Shown one piece after another: positions 1-5,918 of a stretch of 24,994 bases of DNA. The position numbers were made by a program, and so were the translations under genes. The DNA comes from a virus: IMG/VR virus record IMGVR_UViG_3300046689_000451, positions 1 to 24,994 of that record, one strand, 5' to 3'. The notes beneath the pieces were generated by a model. It was not told the origin of the DNA, searched no databases, and saw only the letters and a program-made list of their open reading frames with translations. Every line of letters begins with the position of its first letter. The first letter of the stretch is position 1.

Positions 1-21
1 GGGGTACTTCGCGCCTTAACA

Positions 22-46
22 CCCCCCCCCCCCCCCCCCCCCCCCC
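22..46. repeat. 25-nt poly-C homopolymer run
   Basis: An uninterrupted run of 25 C residues lies just inside the left end of the window, flanked by AACA and ATATTTTCAG. It is not inside any gene I can support. It may be real, for example a slippage-prone tract upstream of the integrase operon, or it may be a sequencing or assembly artefact near a contig end. The sequence cannot distinguish these. Confidence 0.9.
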
Positions 47-58
47 ATATTTTCAGGA

Positions 59-73
59 AACCTAAGCGGTTAG
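59..73. repeat. Palindromic 15-mer, copy 1 (operator-like)
   Basis: AACCTAAGCGGTTAG occurs here and again exactly 30 bp downstream. In this copy the core CCTAA-GCGG-TTAGG is a perfect 5-bp inverted repeat with a 4-bp centre. The form (short dyad, repeated about three helical turns apart, upstream of a -10-like box and the integrase operon) suits a binding site for a dimeric regulator or an accessory recombination site. The function is inferred. Confidence 0.6.
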
Positions 74-88
74 GCGCACCAGCCGCAG

Positions 89-103
89 AACCTAAGCGGT
101 TAG
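89..103. repeat. Palindromic 15-mer, copy 2 (operator-like)
   Basis: This is the second copy of AACCTAAGCGGTTAG, 30 bp from the first. The dyad is CTAA-GCGG-TTAG; the outer G of copy 1 is C here. It ends three bases before a TATAGT box, so a protein bound here would cover the spacer of the putative promoter. Confidence 0.6.
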
Positions 104-105
104 CG

Positions 106-111
106 TATAGT
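106..111 (+). promoter_or_regulatory. Possible -10 box for the integrase operon
   Basis: TATAGT differs by one base from the sigma-70 -10 consensus and lies 55-60 bp before the first start codon of the rightward operon. No good -35 hexamer sits 16-18 bp upstream; that space holds the second palindromic repeat. If this is a promoter it may need an activator or be controlled by the factor that binds the repeats. This rests on motif inspection only. Confidence 0.35.
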
Positions 112-122
112 GCAGTCCGCCC

Positions 123-141
123 GCCCGACCTGCCGTCGGGC
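123..141 (+). other. Small leader hairpin ahead of the operon
   Basis: GCCCGAC and GTCGGGC form a perfect 7-bp stem around a 5-nt loop (CTGCC). The hairpin lies between the putative -10 box and the ribosome binding site AAAGGA (151-156). There is no U tract after it, so it is not a standard terminator. It could stabilise the leader or affect translation of the first gene; no function is established. Confidence 0.35.
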
Positions 142-165
142 ATTGGCGCGAAAGGACTGCTCCGT

Positions 166-324
166 ATGACGAAACCGATTCGGAAGAACGCTGCCGCGGT
201 CGCCCTCGGCCGCCTCGGTGGCCTCGCCACCTCGCCCCGCAAAGCGGCCAGCTCGGCCGCCAACGGCCGCCTCGGCGGCCGGAAGAAAACCGTGCGGCCG
301 CGGAAGAAAGCGGGGGCGCGGTGA
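166..324 (+). CDS. 52-aa basic protein coupled to the integrase
   Basis: This small gene has an ATG start preceded by AAAGGA at 9-nt spacing. Its TGA overlaps the integrase GTG start in a GTGA tetranucleotide (321-324), which supports a real, translationally coupled gene. The product is about one-third Arg and Lys with many Ala and Gly residues. It contains a repeated pattern, GRLGG followed by SPRKAA, then NGRLGGRKK, ending in a basic tail. Short proteins with a similar NG-x-x-GGR pattern are common in phages and plasmids next to recombination or regulatory genes, but no function is known to me. It could bind DNA or act as a recombination directionality factor; both are inference. Confidence 0.65.
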   Translation: MTKPIRKNAAAVALGRLGGLATSPRKAASSAANGRLGGRKKTVRPRKKAGAR

Positions 325-1589
325 GCCGACCCGCCCGCTCGCCTCAGCCCGAGGCCGCGCCACGCGCCTTGACGCTCGTCGTCCCGGCGCGCCGGTCGAT
401 CAAGGACCCGCGCGATCCGCTCTGGACCGGCATCGATCCGCACGGCGCGGGCCTGCGCGCCAAGATCCGGCAGGGCCGGGACAAACCCGCGATCCGGCGC
501 CAGTTCGCGATCGGCCCCGATCTGCGCGCGACGCTCCGCGAGATCCAAGAGTGGCGCGCCGACGCGAAGGCCCAGCTGCGCGTGACCCGCAAAGTGCGCG
601 CGACGCAGGGCGCCTTCAGCCTCGACGCCGAGACGTACTTGGCGCTCGAGGCGGTGCAGGCGATGCCGGTCTTCAAGACCGGCGAACGCACGCGGCACAT
701 CGAGTTCTGGATCGCGGAGTTTCGCGATACGCAACGCAGCGAGATCGACAAGAACCGGATCGAGAACATCTACCGGCGCCTGCTGCGCACGCCGCGCCGC
801 GCGCCGCGCTTTCAAGACCCGCGGCGGCTGGCCAACCGGCGGCCGGACCCGCGGCCGATCACCGCCGACACGGCGAACAAGATGCTGCGGGCGCTGTCCA
901 ATGTCTGGACGATGCTCGACCGGCCGGGGTCGTATAACCCGGTGCGCGAGGTGGCGGAAGTGCAGCCGGCGGTGGTCCTCGTGGAGTTGGCCAGCGACGA
1001 GCTCGTGAGTGGGGGTCGGTCGATCGGGTACGCGGACATCGAACGGATTCTGGCCGGCATGCCGGACGTGGGCGCGCGCACGGCCGCCGGCGGCCGCGCG
1101 ACCTTTTCGGCCACGAAGATTCGCCTGCGGTGCATGGCCTATTGCCAGATCACCGAGAGCGCCCTGATGGCGCTCACGCCGGGACAGATCAATTTCAAGG
1201 CCCGGTGCGTCGCGCTCGCGCCGCGCTACAAAGCGAAGGGCGCGCCGCCCATCTGGACGCCGGTCACGACGAAGGCGCTCGCGGCCTTTCGCGACTTCCA
1301 CGCGCACGACCTGTACGGCCCGTTTGCCGCCTCGGCCGCGCTCCGCGTGTGGAAGGGCGCGGCCCGGCGGGTCGGGCTGGCGCGCAAGCTCGGCTTCCGC
1401 AAGTACGACCTGCGGCATTCGGTCGCGACCGCGCTGCGGCGGGTGACGACCGATGGCGAGGCCGTCGACTACTTGCTGCAGCATAAGATTCAGGGCACGA
1501 CCATCGTCTACACCGTCGATTCGATCCCAGACCGCATCCGCGAGGCGGTCGCCCGCCTGGACGCGTACCAGCAAGCCCATGAATCCTGA
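321..1589 (+). CDS. int: Tyrosine recombinase (phage integrase), divergent active site
   Basis: The 422-residue protein would catalyse site-specific integration and excision. The C-terminal catalytic half is recognisable. The YDLRHSVATAL motif (362-372) corresponds to the HxxR box with Arg365 present. LLQH gives a His at 388 and TTIVYT gives the nucleophile candidate Tyr397. Lys304 and Lys306 are in the position of the beta-hairpin lysine. Two usual residues look absent: the first catalytic Arg (the matching stretch AYCQITESALMAL has Thr278 there) and the His of HxxR (Tyr362). The N-terminal half (about 1-200) is Arg-rich and should hold arm- and core-binding domains. The GTG start is chosen because it overlaps the upstream stop. 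It shares 11 nt with the next gene. Family assignment is firm; activity is less certain. Confidence 0.88.
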   Translation: MSRPARSPQPEAAPRALTLVVPARRSIKDPRDPLWTGIDPHGAGLRAKIRQGRDKPAIRRQFAIGPDLRATLREIQEWRADAKAQLRVTRKVRATQGAFSLDAETYLALEAVQAMPVFKTGERTRHIEFWIAEFRDTQRSEIDKNRIENIYRRLLRTPRRAPRFQDPRRLANRRPDPRPITADTANKMLRALSNVWTMLDRPGSYNPVREVAEVQPAVVLVELASDELVSGGRSIGYADIERILAGMPDVGARTAAGGRATFSATKIRLRCMAYCQITESALMALTPGQINFKARCVALAPRYKAKGAPPIWTPVTTKALAAFRDFHAHDLYGPFAASAALRVWKGAARRVGLARKLGFRKYDLRHSVATALRRVTTDGEAVDYLLQHKIQGTTIVYTVDSIPDRIREAVARLDAYQQAHES

Positions 1590-1818
1590 TCTCTTTGCGT
1601 GGGTCGGCGACGACGAGTTCGGGTCGGGCGCGGTGGGGATCAAGCAGGCGCGGGTGCCGGCGGGTCTGATTCCATTGGTCGCGGTCGATCGGCGGAAGAT
1701 GGATCGCGACGACGTCATCGCGCAACTCCAGCGGCAGGCCGTGACCTACGGCACGACGATCCGCCTCGTGCGGTACGTGGCCGTGGAGACGGTCGTCACG
1801 CTGAATCCGAAAAACTGA
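1579..1818 (+). CDS. 79-aa phage protein of unknown function
   Basis: The ATG at 1579 lies inside the integrase end (11-nt overlap). An in-frame upstream ATG at 1453 exists, but using it would require a 137-nt overlap, so the short form is preferred. The product starts MNPDLFAWVGDDEFGSG and continues with an IPLVAVD stretch, a helix with a Q-rich face (DDVIAQLQRQAV) and a beta-rich end. It is acidic to neutral, with no signal peptide or membrane segment. I recognise the style (FAWVGDDE...GIKQA...VPAG) as that of small conserved phage proteins but cannot name a family with a known role. It belongs to the operon running from 166 to 2636. Confidence 0.65.
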   Translation: MNPDLFAWVGDDEFGSGAVGIKQARVPAGLIPLVAVDRRKMDRDDVIAQLQRQAVTYGTTIRLVRYVAVETVVTLNPKN

Positions 1819-1827
1819 AAGACGCGG

Positions 1828-2052
1828 ATGCGGCAGTTCGTGGTGTATCGGAATCCGGTTGATTTCCCTGGCCGCATCGTCGTCCGCGGCTTTACGATCG
1901 GCATCGGCGTGATCACCCCCGATCCCGCGCCCACGTACATCGGCGAGAGCGTCTATGCGGCACGTCAGGCCATCCGCGCGATCGACCCCGGCCTGATCCA
2001 GCTTTGGCCGAGCCGCGACGATGAACCGCAGATCGTTGAGATCTGGATTTAA
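1828..2052 (+). CDS. 74-aa conserved phage protein of unknown function
   Basis: The gene starts 9 nt after the preceding stop. The product begins MRQFVVYRNPVDFPGRIVVR and ends with DDEPQIVEIWI. The pattern of NP-x-DFPG near the start and an Asp-rich IVE-x-W end is one I associate with widespread phage and prophage hypothetical proteins. It has no known catalytic motif, membrane segment or signal peptide. It is probably a small single-domain alpha/beta protein. Its stop codon TAA is immediately followed by the strong ribosome binding site of the next gene, consistent with one operon. Confidence 0.65.
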   Translation: MRQFVVYRNPVDFPGRIVVRGFTIGIGVITPDPAPTYIGESVYAARQAIRAIDPGLIQLWPSRDDEPQIVEIWI

Positions 2053-2064
2053 GGGGAGGGCCAT

Positions 2065-2346
2065 ATGAAGGAAACCCGGATCGAAGTGGGCTCCATTCTC
2101 AGCCACCGGACGAAGGAGGGCATGGTGGAGCTCATGCTGAACGACGAAAAGACGCAGATGGATCTCGCGAAGGCGCGCGAGGTGATCGGCTTCCTGCAGG
2201 GCGCGGTCGAAGCCGCGATCTCCGATCAGATCCTGTTCAAGTTCCTGACCACGAAGGTTGGCTTGAGCGAGGACGCCGCGTCCGCGGCCTTGATCGATTT
2301 CCGCGAACTCCGCCAGGGGTCGCGCACCACCGTCTACGCGAGTTAA
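2065..2346 (+). CDS. 93-aa conserved phage protein of unknown function
   Basis: A strong ribosome binding site (AAGGGGAGGG, 2051-2060) precedes the ATG by 4 nt. The predicted protein has a beta strand region (VELMLNDEKTQMDL), then a long amphipathic helix (AREVIGFLQGAVEAAISDQI), and ends RELRQGSRTTVYAS. It looks soluble and compact. The pattern of an ND-x-x-x-QMDL strand followed by an AREV helix recurs in small phage proteins of unknown role, as far as I recall. Its place in an integrase operon suggests an early or lysogeny-related function, which is inference. Confidence 0.68.
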   Translation: MKETRIEVGSILSHRTKEGMVELMLNDEKTQMDLAKAREVIGFLQGAVEAAISDQILFKFLTTKVGLSEDAASAALIDFRELRQGSRTTVYAS

Positions 2347-2351
2347 CGGCC

Positions 2352-2636
2352 ATGAAAATCCGAGGCATCGAGACGACGGGCGGCCGCTACTACGGCCGGC
2401 GCCTCGACGGCGCGCTGGAACTGTTGCCGGGCGATCTGCCCATCAAACCGGACGCGACGATCTGTCGGCGCACCGCGGACTTCGCGCCGGCGCCGATCCC
2501 CGCCGGCGCCGCCTTCACGTCCTGCGCGCGCTGCGGCGAGGAGATCGCCTTCAATCCGGCCGGCCCGCATCAGGACGCGCCGAAGATCTGTTTGCAGTGT
2601 GGCAACGTCGAGCCGCTGCCGATCCCGCTCGGTTAG
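2352..2636 (+). CDS. 94-aa protein with C-terminal zinc ribbon
   Basis: The gene starts 5 nt after the previous stop. Residues 1-30 form a beta-rich start with two GGRYYGRRL-like basic segments. The C-terminal half carries two Cys pairs, CARC (about residues 58-61) and CLQC (about 79-82), spaced as in a single zinc ribbon. A lone Cys in ATICRR lies upstream. Zinc ribbons of this size usually bind nucleic acid or protein, but no specific role can be given. Its TAG overlaps the TAA of the convergent leftward gene, so the two operons meet without any intergenic terminator. Confidence 0.65.
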   Translation: MKIRGIETTGGRYYGRRLDGALELLPGDLPIKPDATICRRTADFAPAPIPAGAAFTSCARCGEEIAFNPAGPHQDAPKICLQCGNVEPLPIPLG

Positions 2637-2890
2637 GGCGTGGGCGGCGGGCCCGTCGGCGCGGCCGCCGGCGTTTCGAGATTCACCACCGGCACCGGCG
2701 GCGGCGCGGCAAACAACGTCAACTGATCGCTCGTGCCGCGGGCCCACGTCTTGCCGAGGTCGCGGCCCTGCTGGCCGGCCGGGACGAGCACCAGCGTCCA
2801 GGTCGTCGGCGGCAGCCCCGAGATCGTCGCGACCACGTAGGTCAACCCACCGATCACCACGTCGTCGCCGAGTTTCAAATTCACGGTCAT
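2633..2890 (-). CDS. 85-aa protein, last gene of the late operon
   Basis: The product starts MTVNLKLGDDVVIGGLTYVV and has beta-rich character to about residue 45. It ends in a low-complexity Pro/Ala/Thr tail (about 59-85) that is likely disordered. There is no membrane segment, so it is not an obvious holin, and no enzymatic motif. It starts 15 nt after the preceding small gene. As the last gene after the tail fibre it could be a virion decoration, chaperone or host-takeover protein; nothing in the sequence decides. The stop overlaps the convergent zinc-ribbon gene by 4 nt. Confidence 0.55.
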   Translation of the reverse strand: MTVNLKLGDDVVIGGLTYVVATISGLPPTTWTLVLVPAGQQGRDLGKTWARGTSDQLTLFAAPPPVPVVNLETPAAAPTGPPPTP

Positions 2891-2905
2891 CGGGCATCCC
2901 TTTCG

Positions 2906-3109
2906 TTAGCTCGTGCGGGCGCGCACTGGATCCTCGGGCGGCGGCGCGCCGTTCGCTTTCTTGAGCGGGATCGCGGCCGCCGGCGCGGCCGCCAGCTTGA
3001 GCGTCGCGATTTCGTCGCGCGCGGCGTCGAGGTCGGCGGTGAGTTTCGCGAGCGTCATCACCTGATCGCCGATGTAGTCGCGGATGATCGTTTCGATCGT
3101 GCGTGCCAT
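2906..3109 (-). CDS. 67-aa helical (coiled-coil-like) protein
   Basis: I chose the ATG at 3109 because it has a GGGGGA ribosome binding site 6 nt upstream and starts just after the preceding hub-fibre stop. The longer reading from 3175 would overlap that gene. The protein has an N-terminal helix (MARTIETIIRDYIGDQVMTL) and a heptad-like helix (LAKLTADLDAARDEIATLKL), then an Ala/Pro-rich tail. It has no membrane span. It could be a small assembly or tail-fibre accessory protein, or a regulator; no family is recognised. Confidence 0.55.
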   Translation of the reverse strand: MARTIETIIRDYIGDQVMTLAKLTADLDAARDEIATLKLAAAPAAAIPLKKANGAPPPEDPVRARTS

Positions 3110-3122
3110 CGTGGTCCCCCGT

Positions 3123-5918
3123 TTAGCCGACGAGAATGCCGCCCTTGAACACGCACGATACACCGCCGAGCACACGCGTGACCGTGAGGCCCGCCGATCC
3201 GAACGCGCTGAAGCCGTTCTGCGCGGTGATCGTGAAATTCGAATAGAGATTGCCGTCGAGCAGGATGCTGCCGCTGACCGGCGTATTCGGCGAGCCGCTC
3301 AGATGCAGGCCCGCGAACGTCGGCGACGAATCGGAGCGGACGGGTTGATTCAGCCAGGTATTCCAGTCGACGCCGGCGACCGTGAAACCGCCATTGACGC
3401 TGACGCCGGCGTTGAACGTCTGCGCGGCCGACCAATTGTTATTGACGTTGTTGTAGGCCAAATTCGGCGGCAAGGTCGCGCCGCCACCAGCGCCGGGGAT
3501 CGTGCAGTTGGCCGTGACGTCCACGCGAAACGGGCCGACGTACAGATACGATTGCCCCAGAAACAACGGCCCGTAAATGGACGTGCCGCCCCCGCTCTGA
3601 TTGATCCGCAGGCTCTTTGCCGCAACGCCCGTATTGATGGATTCAATGAAGCCGTAGTCGCCGCTGATGCTATAGCCAACCCGCAGAGCCGCGCCAATGC
3701 CGTCACCGGGATCGGTCGAAACTCCTGCCGCGGTGAACACCCCAGCCCCATTGACCTGCAACGCTTTCGACGAGCCGACGTTGAGCATCAAGGGATATGC
3801 GATGAGCGGCCGAGATCCGTCATCGGTATCCGAAATCCCAAAATACAAAACATCGACCGACTGGCCGAGCGCCCACGCATAGGTCGATTTCGCCCATTTC
3901 AGAACACCGACTTGGGGAAGGTTGAGCGACTTTAACCAGCCGCTCGTCGTCCAGGTACCGGCACCGCCGGTTACGACCACGGAGTTGAATGACGCGTCGC
4001 CGCCACCGCCACCGCCCGCCTGTGGGAGCACCACATCGCCGATCACGCTCACATGAAACCCGTTGACGTAGAGCTGATCGGTCGCGACCACCACGCCCGC
4101 GTTCGCGAGGATCGGGCCGCCGGTGACAGTCACTTGCCCGGTGAAATAGTTGATCCCGTCGATGGCGAGCACGAGCCGATCCGAATTGTTCGCGCGGATC
4201 TTGAGCGGGTGATTCGTCCAGGTGCCGATCCGCCCCTCGGTCGGAAAGGCGATCATGCCCAGCTCGGATGGCGCTGATGCGTGCGCGTACCGCAGCGAGA
4301 TCTGCGCCGCGATGTTCTGCATCTGGACGGTGATCCCGTCCTGCCCGTTGACGACCGGATCGTTGCCGTCGCCGACGTGGAGCAGCTTCGACCCCTGGCC
4401 GATGCCGCCGGCGCGCACTTTCGGAAAGCCCTGCGCGGCGGTCCACGCGTTCGGAATGTGCACAAACGCCGCGTGCGGGATCGGGTCGATCCCTTCGGGC
4501 TGATGTGTGGCGCCGTGGATGGCGCTGCCGGCGCCCGGATCGATCGGCGGCGGAAACGTGGTGCTGCCGCCGCCGCTGCCGGTGTCGCCGATCGATCCGC
4601 CGGCCCACTGCACGTAGATCCGCCGCCAGTCGTGATCGTTCGCCTGGCTGCGCGCGAGCGTCATGGTGCGCACCAGGCGTTTGCCGCCGGCCTCCGATTT
4701 CGTCTCGACCTGCGTGATCAGAAAATCGCCGGCAACGCCGCGCGAGGGCGCGATGATGTTCATCAGCTGGCCCGGCCGGAAGCCGACCTGCCGCGTGTCG
4801 ATCGTGACGATCTCGTCTTTCGACGCGATCTTGCGCGCGAGCAGCTGCGTCGCGTAGTCGGTGGCCGAGCCGCCGGTCAGGCTCGTGATCGTGTCGGCGA
4901 ATTCCCACAGCCCGTATTGCGCGATCTCGGCCGCGTCCTCGGCGGCCGCGTGCGGGTCGAAGATCCCGACATAGCGGAAGTCGATGATCGTGCCCGCCGG
5001 CGGCGGCCCCATCCAGTCCTCGCGGCGGATCGTTTTCGCCGCGGGGTCGATGATCCACATCGCGCCATCGGACCCGACGGTCTCGTAGGTGTTCGTTTCA
5101 TTCAGGACGACGACCCACCAGTTCACCGGCTGCCGCGAGAGGTGGTACAGCTGCGTCACGCCGTCGGCGATCCAGCGATCGGTGTCGTCGGTCTGCTGCG
5201 GCTCGCCCGAGAGCACGATCCGATTCGCATAGCCGTTCTGCAGCTGGCGCTCGACGGTCAGATCGCCGGTGAGCAAATCCGGGTTGACACTCTCGTCGTA
5301 GTTGACGGGCGCGGCGATGTCGCCCGGTGCCCAGGCGCGCAGCTGGTTAAAGAAGTCGATCGACTGCAGCCAGCCGATCGAGCCGGCGAGCTGGCGGTTG
5401 ACGGTGTCGCCGCGCTCGCGCTCGAAGCTGACCGCCGGGATCACGGGTCCGGCGACCTGCGCGGGGTGCAGCACGACGCCGAGCGCGCCGTAGAAGTTCG
5501 TGACCAGATCGTTGAAGGCCGCGCCGATCGTCGCCGGCGTCGTCGTGCTGAAGGCGGCGGTGATGGCGCGGCGAGCGGCGTTGAGTTCGAAGCTGCTCGC
5601 CTGAATCTCCACGACGATGTCGCCGCCGTTCGGGCCCGAGAAGCCGCGCTCGCGGACGCCCGTCACGGAGCCGCCGAAGATCCGCACGCCGCCTTCCGTC
5701 ACGACGATCGACTGGCCGACGGTCGGCCGGAAGTAGGGCGCGGCCAGCGACTCGACCTCGCCGATCAGCGTGTCGGGGGAGTCGATCGTTTCGGAAATGG
5801 TGAACGTCTCGATGAGCGGATGGACGTCGACGCCGCCGATGGTGACGACGTAATCCTGATCCGCCTCGAGCGGGGTGATCGTGGGCAGGTACGCGACCTT
5901 CGAGTCCTGCGACGCCAT
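3123..5918 (-). CDS. Tail-tip hub fused to fibre (931 aa)
   Basis: The only large gene after the tape measure. Residues 1 to about 435 look like a siphophage baseplate-hub or minor tail protein: beta-rich, with an early IGGVDVHPLIETFTISETID segment and a conserved-looking GFRPGQLMNI stretch (379-388) in a hub-like domain. A Gly/Ser linker (440-465) leads to HGATHQPEGIDPI (468-480), a motif style frequent at the start of phage fibre modules. The rest is fibre-like: two repeated YVxxFxVxV blocks (about 617-640 and 793-813), two AAQ-F repeats (494-498, 831-835), poly-Gly (635-640) and SSPTFAGLHLSG (864-875). Its ATG overlaps the tape-measure TGA by 1 nt. It probably forms the tail tip and contacts the host surface. 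No peptidase or chaperone domain is visible. Confidence 0.8.
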   Translation of the reverse strand: MASQDSKVAYLPTITPLEADQDYVVTIGGVDVHPLIETFTISETIDSPDTLIGEVESLAAPYFRPTVGQSIVVTEGGVRIFGGSVTGVRERGFSGPNGGDIVVEIQASSFELNAARRAITAAFSTTTPATIGAAFNDLVTNFYGALGVVLHPAQVAGPVIPAVSFERERGDTVNRQLAGSIGWLQSIDFFNQLRAWAPGDIAAPVNYDESVNPDLLTGDLTVERQLQNGYANRIVLSGEPQQTDDTDRWIADGVTQLYHLSRQPVNWWVVVLNETNTYETVGSDGAMWIIDPAAKTIRREDWMGPPPAGTIIDFRYVGIFDPHAAAEDAAEIAQYGLWEFADTITSLTGGSATDYATQLLARKIASKDEIVTIDTRQVGFRPGQLMNIIAPSRGVAGDFLITQVETKSEAGGKRLVRTMTLARSQANDHDWRRIYVQWAGGSIGDTGSGGGSTTFPPPIDPGAGSAIHGATHQPEGIDPIPHAAFVHIPNAWTAAQGFPKVRAGGIGQGSKLLHVGDGNDPVVNGQDGITVQMQNIAAQISLRYAHASAPSELGMIAFPTEGRIGTWTNHPLKIRANNSDRLVLAIDGINYFTGQVTVTGGPILANAGVVVATDQLYVNGFHVSVIGDVVLPQAGGGGGGDASFNSVVVTGGAGTWTTSGWLKSLNLPQVGVLKWAKSTYAWALGQSVDVLYFGISDTDDGSRPLIAYPLMLNVGSSKALQVNGAGVFTAAGVSTDPGDGIGAALRVGYSISGDYGFIESINTGVAAKSLRINQSGGGTSIYGPLFLGQSYLYVGPFRVDVTANCTIPGAGGGATLPPNLAYNNVNNNWSAAQTFNAGVSVNGGFTVAGVDWNTWLNQPVRSDSSPTFAGLHLSGSPNTPVSGSILLDGNLYSNFTITAQNGFSAFGSAGLTVTRVLGGVSCVFKGGILVG

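Noticed and set aside
1-25. GGGGT...ACCCC inverted ends as a possible att core or tRNA end
   Set aside because: Too short, and it merges into the C tract. No tRNA-like cloverleaf or CCA-type end can be drawn.
2633-3109. The two small genes after the fibre as holin and lysin
   Set aside because: Neither has a membrane segment, an amidase, a muramidase or any export signal, so a lysis role is unsupported.
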